A stretch of DNA of 35,927 bases from an uncultured Micrococcales bacterium (GCA_937952095.1 CALFYG010000202.1:1-35927); one strand, 5' to 3'; positions 24,961-33,237 are shown, numbered from the stretch's first letter. Notes: generated from the sequence alone by a model not told the origin. Numbers and translations are program-made.

Positions 24961-26532
24961 ATGCGATGGATGACCGCCATCCTTGTGGCGATGCTGATGG
25001 CTGTGGGCGTGCTGCCCGCGGTGGCCGACAACGGCGAGCCCGCTCCCGATCCCTCGGCGAGCCCATCGATCGATCCGCCCGTGCCCACTGTGTACCCCGT
25101 CTTCAACTATCCGCAGGTGGGCCTGCCCGACCCGACGATCAACAACGAACTGGTGCGTCTGCTGGACCAGGTGCCTGCCGGTGCCCAGGTCGATGCGGCC
25201 TTCTTCGTGATCCAACCGAATTACCCGGTCGTGGATGCGCTGCTGAACGCCCACGGCCGCGGCGCCGCCGTACGTGTGGTCCTCGACAGCGGCGACGGCC
25301 AGGCCGCATCCACCAACCAGGCCATGGACGAGACCTTCGAACGCCTGGCGCTGGCTCTGGGCAGGGACCCCGCTGGGACGTCCTTCGCCGTCCAGTGCCC
25401 ACGCGCATGCATCTCCAAGGAACCCGACAGCATCAACCACAACAAGTTCGTTGCGATGTCACAGTCCGGAAGCATGAGCGACGTTGTCTTCCAGTCCACG
25501 GCGAACATCCGCAGCGACGGCTCCGGGGATGCTGCCTGGAACGCCGCCACCGTCACGTCGGCCAACCCGGACCTCTACGCGAGTTACACCGGGTACCTGC
25601 GCGATCTGTCCGTGCAGTTGACCGTCCCGGACAACGACTACAACGCCTACCGGCCACCCACCCGCTACGGGTTCTCCACCCCTTACTACTTCCCACGCAC
25701 GGACGGCACCGACTCGGTGTCAGCCACCTTGATGTCCGTCGACTGCTCGCTGGCGCCCACCCGTGTGGATGTCATGGCCTCGTTCTTCACCCGGCCCAAG
25801 GTCCGCAACCGCCTCAACGACATGGCCGCGGCCGGCTGCGGGGTCCGGGTCATCGCGCGGACCGACACCATCACGCGGGAGTTCTGCGATTCCCTGCAGG
25901 CCCCGATCGACGTGAAGATCGCTGACAAGCCCTCCGCCTCCAAGGTCGGCATCCACGGCAAGTACCTGACGATCAGTGGCGGCTTCGAGGGCTCGGCGGA
26001 TGCCCGAGTGGTGTGGATGGGCAGCCACAACCTCACCCGTAACGCTCTGGTCCGCAACGATGAGACGTTCCTGCTCGCGGACAATGCCGGTCTGCACGCA
26101 GCGTTCACGGGGAACTTCGACGTGATCTGGAACAACCCGAGCCTGACCTCCGGATGCGGTCGCGCGGGTGGTGTGAGCGAGGAGGAGATCGAGGAGGAGG
26201 CCAACACCGAAGTCACCCCCCTGATCAAGGAGAAGCAGAGCGTCAAGCGCAAGCTGCCTGCGTCCTTGAAGAAGCGCACCGCGCTGAAGTCCACGCAGAC
26301 ACGGGAGGGCCAACGGCTCAGCTCCGTGGCCACATGCCGTGTGAAGGGCACGAACCAGAAGCTGAAGAAGCGGCCGCTCTGCCAGGTCAAGAAGCCCAAG
26401 AAGGACCCGACCGTCGTGCTGAGCCCCAAGAAGAAGCAGAAGCTCAAGGTGCGCATCCTCCAGAAGGCCGATGGCAGCGCCACGCTCTTGCCGTTCAGCC
26501 GGGACAAGAACTACACCTACCGGAAGCGCTGA
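24961..26532 (+). CDS. Secreted PLD-like (HKD) protein with lysine-rich tail, paralogue 1
   Basis: A 523-residue exported protein. The signal peptide is MRWMTAILVAMLMAVGVLPAVA, then a Pro/Asp-rich linker to residue 40. Two phospholipase-D-like halves follow: His160-x-Lys162 in SINHNKF with a partner STAN motif, and His332-x-Lys334 in IHGKYLTIS with MGSHN. The Asp of the classical HxKx4D is Ser in both halves. Residues about 405-523 are strongly basic (KRKLPASLKKRT, QKLKKRPLCQVKKPKKD). PLD-like enzymes cleave phosphodiesters in phospholipids or nucleic acids via a phospho-His intermediate; the substrate here is unknown. The paralogous gene follows 22 bp downstream. Confidence 0.88.
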   Translation: MRWMTAILVAMLMAVGVLPAVADNGEPAPDPSASPSIDPPVPTVYPVFNYPQVGLPDPTINNELVRLLDQVPAGAQVDAAFFVIQPNYPVVDALLNAHGRGAAVRVVLDSGDGQAASTNQAMDETFERLALALGRDPAGTSFAVQCPRACISKEPDSINHNKFVAMSQSGSMSDVVFQSTANIRSDGSGDAAWNAATVTSANPDLYASYTGYLRDLSVQLTVPDNDYNAYRPPTRYGFSTPYYFPRTDGTDSVSATLMSVDCSLAPTRVDVMASFFTRPKVRNRLNDMAAAGCGVRVIARTDTITREFCDSLQAPIDVKIADKPSASKVGIHGKYLTISGGFEGSADARVVWMGSHNLTRNALVRNDETFLLADNAGLHAAFTGNFDVIWNNPSLTSGCGRAGGVSEEEIEEEANTEVTPLIKEKQSVKRKLPASLKKRTALKSTQTREGQRLSSVATCRVKGTNQKLKKRPLCQVKKPKKDPTVVLSPKKKQKLKVRILQKADGSATLLPFSRDKNYTYRKR

Positions 26533-26554
26533 CGAGGCGTGCGAGACTGAGCCG

Positions 26555-28159
26555 ATGGGACGCCTGTACCGACTGATGGCCACCGCTGTGGCCGTTGTAC
26601 TCCTCGCGGGTGTCCCCGCCGCCGCGGATCCACCTCCGGTCGACCCTCCGCCCGACCCTGAACCGACCAGCGAACCCACCGATCCGCCCATCCCAGCCAC
26701 AGGTCGCGAGGTGCTGTTCAACTACCCCGTACCCGGCACCCCTGATCTGACGATCACCGACCGTCTGGTGAGCCTCATCGACGGCACTGCCTCCGGCGAG
26801 TCGATCGTGGCCTCCTACTTCGTGATCCAGCCGAACCACCCGGTCATCGACGCGCTGCTGCGCGCCTACAGCCGAGGCGTGCAGGTCAGGGTGGTGCTCG
26901 ACAGCGGCGATGGACAGAAGGCGAAGAAGAACGCCGCCGTGGACGCCTCCTACGCGCGACTGGCGGAAACACTGGGGACCTCCGGGGAGTCGTTCGCCAG
27001 GCAATGTGTCCGCTCCTGCATCACCGACGAACCCGAGAGCATCAACCACAACAAGTTCGCCGCGTTCTCGAGCACCGGCGGGGCGCAGTATGTGACGTTC
27101 CAGGGCACCGGAAACCTGCGTGCCGACGGCAGCGGGGACAGCGCCTACAACGCCGCGGTCGTCCTGCGCGGTGACGAGACCACCTACCGCCAGTACGTCG
27201 GCTACTTCGAGGATCTGTACACAGAGCGACGCGTGACCAAGGACAACTACGACGGCTACCGGCGGCCGATCACCGCCGGTCCGGTCACGGCGCACTTCTT
27301 CCCCCGCACGGACAAGACCGACACCCTCGCCGCCTACCTGCGCACCACCAACTGCGCGGCTGAGCCCACCACGGTGCGAGTCATGGCCCCCTTCTTCTCG
27401 CGCAAGAAGGTCCGCAACACGCTGCGGGACATGGCCTACGCGGGCTGCAACGTCCAGGTCCTCGCAAGGCAGGACACCATGACCCGGGACTTCTGTGACC
27501 GCCTCGACCCTCGCAAGGTCGTGGTGAAGATCGCGCCGGCACCCACCAAGGACCGGGTGACGATCCACGCGAAGTACGTCCTTGTCGACGGCTCGTACGG
27601 CGGCGGCGTGGGTCAGCGCATCACCTGGGTCGGTAGCCACAACTTCACCGACAACGCCCTCGAGCGCAACGACGAGACGTTCATGCAGATCACCGACCCC
27701 GCGGTCTCGTCAGCGTTCTCCGGCAACTGGGACCGACTCTGGAACGATCCCGCCATGAGTTCCGGGTGCGGTCGGGCCGGGGCCAAGGACAACGCATCGG
27801 TCGAGAAGAGCGGTGACACCGAGGTCACGAAGATCGCCCGCCGATCGCAGACCGTGAAGCGCGCTCTGCCCCGCAGACTGCGCGAGCGGCAGGCCCTGCG
27901 CCCCGTGAAGACCGCCCAGGGTCGCACGCTGCGCACCTCCGCCTACTGCAAACCGACGGGATCCAAGGGCAAGGTCCGCAAACAGTCGCGCTGCCGGGTA
28001 GTGAAGCGCAACGGCGTGCCGACGCTGCTTCTCGATTCCAAACGCCCGTTGCGGGTCAAGCTCGTCCAACGCGCGCGGGGCACCAAGCGCCTGCTCCCCT
28101 ACCAGCGCACCGCGGGCTACCGCTACCTTCCGAAACGCTCAACGGCGATCCGCCTGTGA
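26555..28159 (+). CDS. Secreted PLD-like (HKD) protein with basic tail, paralogue 2
   Basis: A 534-residue protein with the same layout as the gene before it. There is a signal peptide (MGRLYRLMATAVAVVLLAG), a Pro/Asp linker, and His165-x-Lys167 in SINHNKF with GTGN. His338-x-Lys340 lies in IHAKYVLVDG with VGSHN, and the classical Asp is present in this second half. An Arg/Lys-rich tail ends it (KRALPRRLRERQ, KGKVRKQSRCRVVKR). Shared phrases with paralogue 1 include FVIQPN, RVVLDSGDGQ, SINHNKF, FFPRTD and SGCGRAG, so the pair arose by tandem duplication. Conserved Cys residues suggest disulphides outside the cell. Its 3' end overlaps the convergent VirB4-like gene by 21 bases. Confidence 0.88.
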   Translation: MGRLYRLMATAVAVVLLAGVPAAADPPPVDPPPDPEPTSEPTDPPIPATGREVLFNYPVPGTPDLTITDRLVSLIDGTASGESIVASYFVIQPNHPVIDALLRAYSRGVQVRVVLDSGDGQKAKKNAAVDASYARLAETLGTSGESFARQCVRSCITDEPESINHNKFAAFSSTGGAQYVTFQGTGNLRADGSGDSAYNAAVVLRGDETTYRQYVGYFEDLYTERRVTKDNYDGYRRPITAGPVTAHFFPRTDKTDTLAAYLRTTNCAAEPTTVRVMAPFFSRKKVRNTLRDMAYAGCNVQVLARQDTMTRDFCDRLDPRKVVVKIAPAPTKDRVTIHAKYVLVDGSYGGGVGQRITWVGSHNFTDNALERNDETFMQITDPAVSSAFSGNWDRLWNDPAMSSGCGRAGAKDNASVEKSGDTEVTKIARRSQTVKRALPRRLRERQALRPVKTAQGRTLRTSAYCKPTGSKGKVRKQSRCRVVKRNGVPTLLLDSKRPLRVKLVQRARGTKRLLPYQRTAGYRYLPKRSTAIRL

Positions 28160-29434
28160 GAGGGCCGGGGCGTCCGTGTCGAACAGCCGCGCCTCGGTGT
28201 CGGTCAGCCGCATGGCGACCGGAAGACCCGGCCGGTGCCCGGTCTTGATCAGGTAACGGCCCCTCCCGGGGTGGCGGGCACCGGGACGCCACGAATCCGC
28301 AGACGCCCACGCCGCCACCAGAGACTTCTCCTGCTCCGACAGCGGAACGACCCGGCCCACCACATCGAGTTCCCGGCGAGGCAGTCCGGACAGGACGACG
28401 ATCGCGCTGCGCTCGACGAAGCCCATCGCCTTCGCCACATCCTGCGGTCCGGGCAGCGCTTCGAGATCTCGCAGTGAATGGGTGATCATGAGGCTGCCGA
28501 CGCCACGCGACCGGTTGAGGCGTGTGAGAGCGTCCACATGGTCGATCAGCCCGGGGGCGCCAGTGAGAACCCGCCACAACTCGTCCATGACCAATAGCCA
28601 TCGCGATCCGGACTCCCCAGCCGCCGCTTGCACAGCCGCCTGCCCCCAGGACCACGTGCACAGCATCGCCGCGGAGAGCAAGAGGTCGTCATCCACGGCC
28701 GACAGATCCACTGCGATGGCTGGCGCCCGCGGATCGAAGACACGTGTGCTGGACCCGTCGAAGACGCCCTGCAGGGTGCCGCCGCAGAGCAGCCCGAGGG
28801 TCCATCGGAGGTGCTTGCTCATCGCGTCATAGTCCGCGAGGGTGCGCACCTGCGCCGCGGTGATGAGCTCCGCCGACGGTTCCTGCAGCGTGTGCAGGAT
28901 CTGAGGCACGAGGACCTGCCCACCCCGGCGAACGACCTCGTCCACTGCCGCCGAAAGCAGCACCTGTTCACCATTGCTCAGCGGTCGATCCCGGCGCACC
29001 GTGGCACACAGTGCCATGAGGAGGTTGAGCCGCCGCCCCCGCGCGTCCATCCCGGAGGGGTCGCCCGGGGTGTCCAAGGGATTCAGACGGTCCAGACCCC
29101 GGCCCACCCGGATCACCTGCCCGCCGAGCCGAGCCACGAGCAGGGCATATTCCCCCTTGACGTCCCCGAGCACCACCGGCTGGACACCCTGTGCGACCAT
29201 CCCCACGATCTGCCGTTTCGCGAAAGCGGACTTACCCGTGCCGGGCTGGCCGAGGTGGAACATCCCGGTGTTGGTGGTCAGCCCGGCGGTCAGCCACGCG
29301 AACGGATCCACCGACACCGCCTCACCCCAATGCAGATGCGAGCCGACCGGCACACCTGCCGCCGGCGCCCCGGCGCCCGCGACGAAGGGGAAGAGCCGCC
29401 CCGCGGTGGCCGTACTTGCGGTGAACGTCCGCAC
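28139..29434 (-). CDS. VirB4/TraC-like T4SS ATPase
   Basis: An ATPase of 431 residues. Walker A GQPGTGKSA lies at residues 62-70, Walker B in WLLVMDELWRVL at about residue 285, and a sensor-like MITHSLRDLEAL follows. The N-terminus holds only a short beta segment before the P-loop, so this is the C-terminal ATPase half of a VirB4; the usual N-terminal half is probably supplied by the SCO6880-like protein encoded immediately upstream. It would energise assembly or transport through a type IV secretion-like channel at the cytosolic membrane face. The GTG start lies 3 nt after the upstream stop. It is last in a four-gene operon. Confidence 0.85.
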   Translation of the reverse strand: MRTFTASTATAGRLFPFVAGAGAPAAGVPVGSHLHWGEAVSVDPFAWLTAGLTTNTGMFHLGQPGTGKSAFAKRQIVGMVAQGVQPVVLGDVKGEYALLVARLGGQVIRVGRGLDRLNPLDTPGDPSGMDARGRRLNLLMALCATVRRDRPLSNGEQVLLSAAVDEVVRRGGQVLVPQILHTLQEPSAELITAAQVRTLADYDAMSKHLRWTLGLLCGGTLQGVFDGSSTRVFDPRAPAIAVDLSAVDDDLLLSAAMLCTWSWGQAAVQAAAGESGSRWLLVMDELWRVLTGAPGLIDHVDALTRLNRSRGVGSLMITHSLRDLEALPGPQDVAKAMGFVERSAIVVLSGLPRRELDVVGRVVPLSEQEKSLVAAWASADSWRPGARHPGRGRYLIKTGHRPGLPVAMRLTDTEARLFDTDAPALSQADRR

Positions 29435-29437
29435 TGC

Positions 29438-30781
29438 TCACCACCGACTCGACGGACGGAATCCCACGCCCAGGGTTGCGGCGAAGACCGCCTCCTGCGC
29501 CCCATAGCTGCGACGCAGGCGTAATCGGGACTCCCCCGCCCGGGCCTCGAGGTCGGTGGTGACAGCGTGCAGACTCTGCTCATCGGGCGCCGACACCGTC
29601 GCGTACAGCGACACATCCACCACGCCTGCGCCTCGCGCCTGCTCGTGCGCCGTCTGCCGCGCCTTCTGCAGATCCACCTGGTCACGGGCCGTTTGATCGC
29701 GTCCGAGCCGACGACGGTACTCACTGCGGAACATGGCTGCTTCTGCCTGCCGATCGACCTCTCTGGCCGCAACATGTGCGGGCACCGGCGTGTACACCAG
29801 GCTCACCCGCTTCGGGTAGTCGGTGGGCCCGACAAGGCGGGCCAGTGTCCACGGCGGCATGGCCTCGCCCGGAGGTTCGTGCCACGAGTAACACGCGCTG
29901 ACCGCACCGTCGTGCCGATACGTCCCCCACGTCTCCTGCACAGCCGTGGGACCCACGTCCGTGGCCGCAGCGACCAGATCCGGAAGCCATGGATCAAAGG
30001 CCTGTCGCAGCCACAGCGCCACGTCGCTCGAGCCCATCGCCGGGAGTACGGCGACCCCGCAGCGCGAGAGAGGATCAAGGCCGGACAGGAGGTCGAGCAC
30101 GCTGGCACACGCCGCCGGCACGTCGGACTTCTGATCCGCGGACACCGTCAGACTCACCACGGTACGAGTCCGGGTGTGCAGTCCGTCGGCTGCCACCGCA
30201 GCCATGATGGATCCCGCGACACCACTGGGGACATCCCTGTGTGGCGGCCTCGGCGCCGGTCCGCTGTGGACGGTCACCGCCACACGGCTGACCTCCGACA
30301 GGTACCCCAGATGCGAGAGCCAGTCCGACCAGGCCTGCAGCCACGCCTGCGCTTGATCCTCCGCCACAAGTTCCACTCCGAGCGGTTCTACGGGAACCAG
30401 AGCTGTGACGCCACTGCCGGGCAACCAGATCAGGCCCACCTCGTTACCGGCCGCGTCGGCGACATCGACGATGTGGAGCGCGGACAACACGCCAGGCAAC
30501 GGCGCCGCTCGATCGGGATGCCGGATCCCGCCCGCGCGCAGGATCCGGACCCGCCGCTCGAGTAGACCGGCCAATGAGTCGCCACGAACGCGCACCATCA
30601 CCAGCGAGAACAGTCCGCCCACCGGGACAGCCAGCCACGCGAGTACCTGCGGACGCACCATGGCGAGCGCCAGAGCAGCCAGGACGGCGCCCAATGCCCC
30701 CGCCGTCTGGGGTCCGGACAACCCGGCCACGCCGAACCCGCGCCGCTCGCGCCATCCGCCGAACGTGCGCACCTCGCTCAT
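29438..30781 (-). CDS. SCO6880-family T4SS protein (VirB3/VirB4 N-terminal-like)
   Basis: A protein of 447 residues. It opens with MSEVRTFGGWRERRGFGVAGLSG and two adjacent hydrophobic segments (about residues 25-62), like VirB3 or the N-terminal membrane part of TcpC/PrgI-type proteins. A long soluble part follows with the phrases YPKRVSLVYTPVPAHVAAREVDRQ and TARDQVDLQKARQTAHEQARG. The latter matches the helical region preceding the ATPase in VirB4-like conjugation proteins. SCO6880-type proteins occur in actinobacterial conjugative elements beside a stand-alone ATPase, as here. The start overlaps the TrbL-like stop (ATGA). Confidence 0.82.
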   Translation of the reverse strand: MSEVRTFGGWRERRGFGVAGLSGPQTAGALGAVLAALALAMVRPQVLAWLAVPVGGLFSLVMVRVRGDSLAGLLERRVRILRAGGIRHPDRAAPLPGVLSALHIVDVADAAGNEVGLIWLPGSGVTALVPVEPLGVELVAEDQAQAWLQAWSDWLSHLGYLSEVSRVAVTVHSGPAPRPPHRDVPSGVAGSIMAAVAADGLHTRTRTVVSLTVSADQKSDVPAACASVLDLLSGLDPLSRCGVAVLPAMGSSDVALWLRQAFDPWLPDLVAAATDVGPTAVQETWGTYRHDGAVSACYSWHEPPGEAMPPWTLARLVGPTDYPKRVSLVYTPVPAHVAAREVDRQAEAAMFRSEYRRRLGRDQTARDQVDLQKARQTAHEQARGAGVVDVSLYATVSAPDEQSLHAVTTDLEARAGESRLRLRRSYGAQEAVFAATLGVGFRPSSRW

Positions 30782-31509
30782 CTGACGGACCCCGAAACGC
30801 GCGCCGCGAGCGGCAACATCCCGGCCGCCATGAACGACGTGACGCTCGCGACCATGAGCACGACCACGGGTTCATCAGCCCGCATGGTCACCGCATGGCC
30901 GACCCGGTAGACCAGCGCCGCGAGCGGGTCGAAGGCGACGACCGCCACCGCCCACGTTCCCGCGATCCGCAGTGGCCCCCCGCCGAGGACACTTCCGGCC
31001 GCCAGGACGGGCATCCCCGCCGCGATCAGCACAGCCAGCACCACCCTGGCAACCAGGACACCGACGAAGGTGAGGCAGCAGGCCAGACCCACGATCGACA
31101 GCGACAACGCCACGATCGGATCCGCCTGGGCCGCTGCACGTGCCACGTGATCCCGGAATTCAGTCACTCCGTTACCGCGGCCGACGATCCAACCTCCCAT
31201 GCGGTCCCCGAGGGCCCATGCACTCGCGAGCAGCAACCACGCGGCGGAAACCGCCAGCACAGTGCGCGAAACCCCCAGCACCAGAGCCGCGAGATCGGTC
31301 CCTCGGCGTCGCACGACCAGCGTGACCCCGGCCCCGACGATCCCCAGCGCAAGAGCCGCCGCGGTCGACCAACGCGTGATGGGCCGTACTGCCGAGAGCA
31401 CCTGACCGATCACACTCACCCCGGGCTCGTCGCCGCCCGACCACCAGGACCACGACCAGGCGAACAGCGCCACGTATGTCTGCGCGAAATCCTGCGCTGC
31501 CTGCTCCAT
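30778..31509 (-). CDS. TrbL/VirB6-like polytopic membrane protein
   Basis: A protein of 243 residues with five or six hydrophobic segments, for example AAALALGIVGAGVTLVV, VSRTVLAVSAAWLLLASAWAL, LSIVGLACCLTFVGVLVARV and VVVLMVASVTSFMAAGMLP. A central amphipathic portion precedes HVARAAAQADP. Position and topology fit the TrbL/VirB6 channel component of type IV secretion systems; sequence identity alone is weak. The start ATG shares its A with the previous stop (TGATG), and its own stop overlaps the SCO6880-like start, so the operon is fully coupled. Confidence 0.7.
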   Translation of the reverse strand: MEQAAQDFAQTYVALFAWSWSWWSGGDEPGVSVIGQVLSAVRPITRWSTAAALALGIVGAGVTLVVRRRGTDLAALVLGVSRTVLAVSAAWLLLASAWALGDRMGGWIVGRGNGVTEFRDHVARAAAQADPIVALSLSIVGLACCLTFVGVLVARVVLAVLIAAGMPVLAAGSVLGGGPLRIAGTWAVAVVAFDPLAALVYRVGHAVTMRADEPVVVLMVASVTSFMAAGMLPLAARVSGSVR

Positions 31510-31790
31510 CACATGAAGACATTCACGAGCGGGACGGCGAGCACCACAGTGGAAAGCCCGGCCACGACCCACGGAACCGCCAACGCGCCATCGGCGGCTG
31601 TCCGCGAGCGGTGCCGCCTGCCCACACTCATCATCACGCCGGCAGCCACCAGGCCTACGGCGCCCGCGGCGAAAGCCACCCACTTGGCCAACCCCATGAT
31701 CTTCGACCACTGCGCAGTCACCTCTGCAGGTGCGGCCGGCGACGGATTGGTCAGATCGGCCGGCACGGACATCAGCAACTCCCGCCACAT
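31509..31790 (-). CDS. Small two-helix membrane protein, VirB2-pilin-like
   Basis: A protein of 93 residues. A short N-terminus (MSVPADLTNPSPAAPAEV) leads to two hydrophobic helices, MGLAKWVAFAAGAVGLVAAGVMM and AVPWVVAGLSTVVLAVPLVNV. They are separated by a basic turn (GRRHRSR). This is the layout of VirB2/TrbC pilins and of small proteins heading actinobacterial conjugation operons, and it is first in this operon. The chosen ATG at 31790 has GAAAGGGG upstream; ATG at 31772 with GGGAG is equally possible. The assignment rests on size, topology and position. Confidence 0.6.
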   Translation of the reverse strand: MWRELLMSVPADLTNPSPAAPAEVTAQWSKIMGLAKWVAFAAGAVGLVAAGVMMSVGRRHRSRTAADGALAVPWVVAGLSTVVLAVPLVNVFM

Positions 31791-31927
31791 CCTCAAACCC
31801 CTTTCGACTGCTTCCACGCTGCCACCGCGCGACACCGACCGGCGACCAGCGTTGTGGAGATGTGGACAAGTCGCCGCGGCGATCCCCAGGTCGACCACAG
31901 TCGATCCATGAGAAAGCCGAGGACCGC
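31791..31927. other. Divergent intergenic region between T4SS-like operon and CHAP-like gene
   Basis: A 137-bp gap that must hold both promoters. It contains a 7-bp inverted repeat CGGCGAC (31840-31846) and GTCGCCG (31870-31876). These flank TGTGGACAA (31861-31869), the reverse complement of the actinobacterial DnaA-box sequence TTGTCCACA. No other clear signal is seen. Confidence 0.4.
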
Positions 31928-32443
31928 ATGAAACTGCTCGCGGCGATCGTCGCCCTGTTCACGTTCGCGGGCACCGGTACGGCCGTTGTCATCGCCGGCG
32001 CAGACAGCGCAACCCCTGCGCTATTGCCAACCCTTGCTGCTGACGATGCGCAGGTCGACGCACTGCTACCCAGCGGCTACCGGAACCCCCGGTCGTCAGC
32101 GTCTGCGATCCGGTGGGCACTGTCCCAGGTGGGGGTGCATCGCGACAGCGGGTACTGCCTTCGATTCGTCGACCTGGCGTTCGGGCGCACGAGTGGGCCG
32201 GCGTCAGCGCACTTGGTGTGGACGCAGTCCCCTGCGCATCTGCACCACACAGACACGGTCCCGCCAGCGGGTGCCTTGGTCGTCTGGTCGAGCGCGATCG
32301 GTGACGGGCACGGCCATATCGCCGTGTCGCTCGGGGACGGACGCATGGTGTCGACCACTGGCGGACCGGTGTCGGTCCTGCCGATTCGCGGCTTCGCCGA
32401 CGATGCCTACCTGGGGTGGATGCCCCCGTACTTCTACATGTGA
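31928..32443 (+). CDS. Secreted CHAP/NlpC-like peptidoglycan hydrolase
   Basis: A 171-residue exported protein. A signal peptide (MKLLAAIVALFTFAGTGTAV) is followed by a papain-like core. The nucleophile candidate Cys77 sits in SGYCLRFVDLAFG at the start of a helix, and His130 lies in GDGHGHIAVSLGDG, the usual spacing for CHAP/NlpC-type hydrolases. The product ends soon after the core (GWMPPYFYM). It probably cuts peptidoglycan peptides outside the membrane. Type IV systems often encode such an enzyme to pass the wall, and this gene is divergent from the T4SS-like operon. GAGGA lies 4 nt before the ATG. Confidence 0.78.
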   Translation: MKLLAAIVALFTFAGTGTAVVIAGADSATPALLPTLAADDAQVDALLPSGYRNPRSSASAIRWALSQVGVHRDSGYCLRFVDLAFGRTSGPASAHLVWTQSPAHLHHTDTVPPAGALVVWSSAIGDGHGHIAVSLGDGRMVSTTGGPVSVLPIRGFADDAYLGWMPPYFYM

Positions 32444-32472
32444 AAACACCCCCGCCGGAGACCGACGAGGGT
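32443..32472 (-). terminator. Rho-independent terminator of tRNA-Lys
   Basis: On the minus strand an 11-bp stem (ACCCTCGTCGG, loop TCT, CCGGCGGGGGT, two G-T wobbles; 32448-32472) is followed by GTTTT. It starts 4 nt after the tRNA 3' CCA. On the plus strand the same bases close the CHAP-like gene, with the wobble pairs replaced by A-C mismatches. Confidence 0.8.
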
Positions 32473-32475
32473 GGG

Positions 32476-32551
32476 TGGTGCGCCGCCAGGGACTCGAACC
32501 CCGAACCCGCTGGTTAAGAGCCAGCTGCTCTGCCAATTGAGCTAGCGGCGC
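32476..32551 (-). tRNA. tRNA-Lys (anticodon CTT)
   Basis: A 76-nt cloverleaf with the 3' CCA encoded. The acceptor stem pairs GCGCCGC with GCGGCGC. The D arm has AGCTCAATTGGCAGAGC. The anticodon stem-loop GCTGG-CTCTTAA-CCAGC shows CTT. The T arm has GGTTCGAGTCCC. It decodes AAG. A TATGCT -10 lies just upstream and a hairpin terminator follows. Its 3' end faces the T4SS-like locus, a common integration site, but no duplicated 3' end was seen. Confidence 0.97.
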
Positions 32552-32561
32552 AACGAGCACG

Positions 32562-32567
32562 AGCATA
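32562..32567 (-). promoter_or_regulatory. -10 box of tRNA-Lys
   Basis: TATGCT on the minus strand, 10 nt before the mature tRNA 5' end, in the 33-bp gap after the GroES-like gene. Confidence 0.5.
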
Positions 32568-32584
32568 GCAAGGCGACTGCCGGC

Positions 32585-32893
32585 CTAGAGGTACAACCCC
32601 GTCTCCTCGACGTCGACATGCTCGGCCGCCACGGCATGGACGTCGCGCTCTCGCAGAAGCACGTAACTGCTGCCCTGGAGCTCGACCATTGAGCGGTCCT
32701 CCGGCTCATAAAGCACACGGTCCCCCGTGGTCATGTGACGCACGTTGGGACCCGTCGCGACAACAGTGGCCCAGTAGAGCCGCTTGCCGACCGATGCGGT
32801 CGCTGGGATGAGGATGCCGCCGCTGGACTGCCGCTCCCCCTCGGCCTCTTCAGAAACCAGCACGCGATCGTGGAGGAGTTTGATGGGGATCAT
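32585..32893 (-). CDS. GroES-like co-chaperonin, secondary actinobacterial type
   Basis: A protein of 102 residues with the GroES fold signatures MIPIKLLHDRVLVSEEAEGE, SSGGILIPATASVGKR, ATVVATGPN and GDRVLYEPEDRSMVEL. It ends in a charged tail (HVDVEETGLYL). This divergent GroES form, without a groEL partner beside it, is found next to DUF3618 genes in many actinobacteria. It may cap a GroEL or act independently. The ATG shares its A with the DUF3618 stop (TGATG), so the two genes are coupled. Confidence 0.88.
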   Translation of the reverse strand: MIPIKLLHDRVLVSEEAEGERQSSGGILIPATASVGKRLYWATVVATGPNVRHMTTGDRVLYEPEDRSMVELQGSSYVLLRERDVHAVAAEHVDVEETGLYL

Positions 32894-33231
32894 CAGTCGG
32901 TGATCCGCCTCCACGTCTTCCGCAGGACGATCACTCCCACGACCACACCGACGGTGATGGCGACGTGATCGATGCGCACGGCGCCGTACTCGTCGACGTA
33001 GAAGTCCTTCACCTTCTGCGTCTGCCGATGGAGGATGTTCTTCGGCTGGGTCGCCACCTTGAGTTCGTTGAGGGTGTCGGCGAGGCGCGCACGGGTCGCG
33101 TCCATGTCCGATTCGATCTCGGCCACGGAGCGCTGGACGGGCTGCGGCTCACCCTTGACGACCTCGGGCGACTGCTTCTTCTCGACTTCGGCGGCTACCG
33201 AAGGCACCACAGCATCGGACGCATCAGACAT
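32893..33231 (-). CDS. DUF3618 domain protein with C-terminal membrane helix
   Basis: A protein of 112 residues. A charged N-terminus precedes the DUF3618 core (RSVAEIESDMDATRARLADTLNELK, residues 34-58). There is a PKNILHRQTQKVKDFYVDEYGAVR stretch and one membrane helix near the end (VAITVGVVVGVIVLRKTW). The function is unknown; such proteins are common in actinobacteria. It is coupled to the GroES-like gene. Its promoter -10 overlaps the cbiO stop codon. Confidence 0.85.
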   Translation of the reverse strand: MSDASDAVVPSVAAEVEKKQSPEVVKGEPQPVQRSVAEIESDMDATRARLADTLNELKVATQPKNILHRQTQKVKDFYVDEYGAVRIDHVAITVGVVVGVIVLRKTWRRITD

Positions 33232-33237
33232 GGCCCC

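Noticed and set aside
31861..31869. DnaA box (TTGTCCACA) as part of a replication origin
   Set aside because: It is a single perfect match. Origins carry clusters, and no dnaA, dnaN, repA or AT-rich unwinding region is present.
32476..32551. tRNA-Lys as the attachment site of an integrated element covering the T4SS-like genes
   Set aside because: No second copy of the tRNA 3' end and no integrase or excisionase was seen. The PLD/ATPase gene ends also overlap with no junction. It remains possible only if the far att site lies outside the window.
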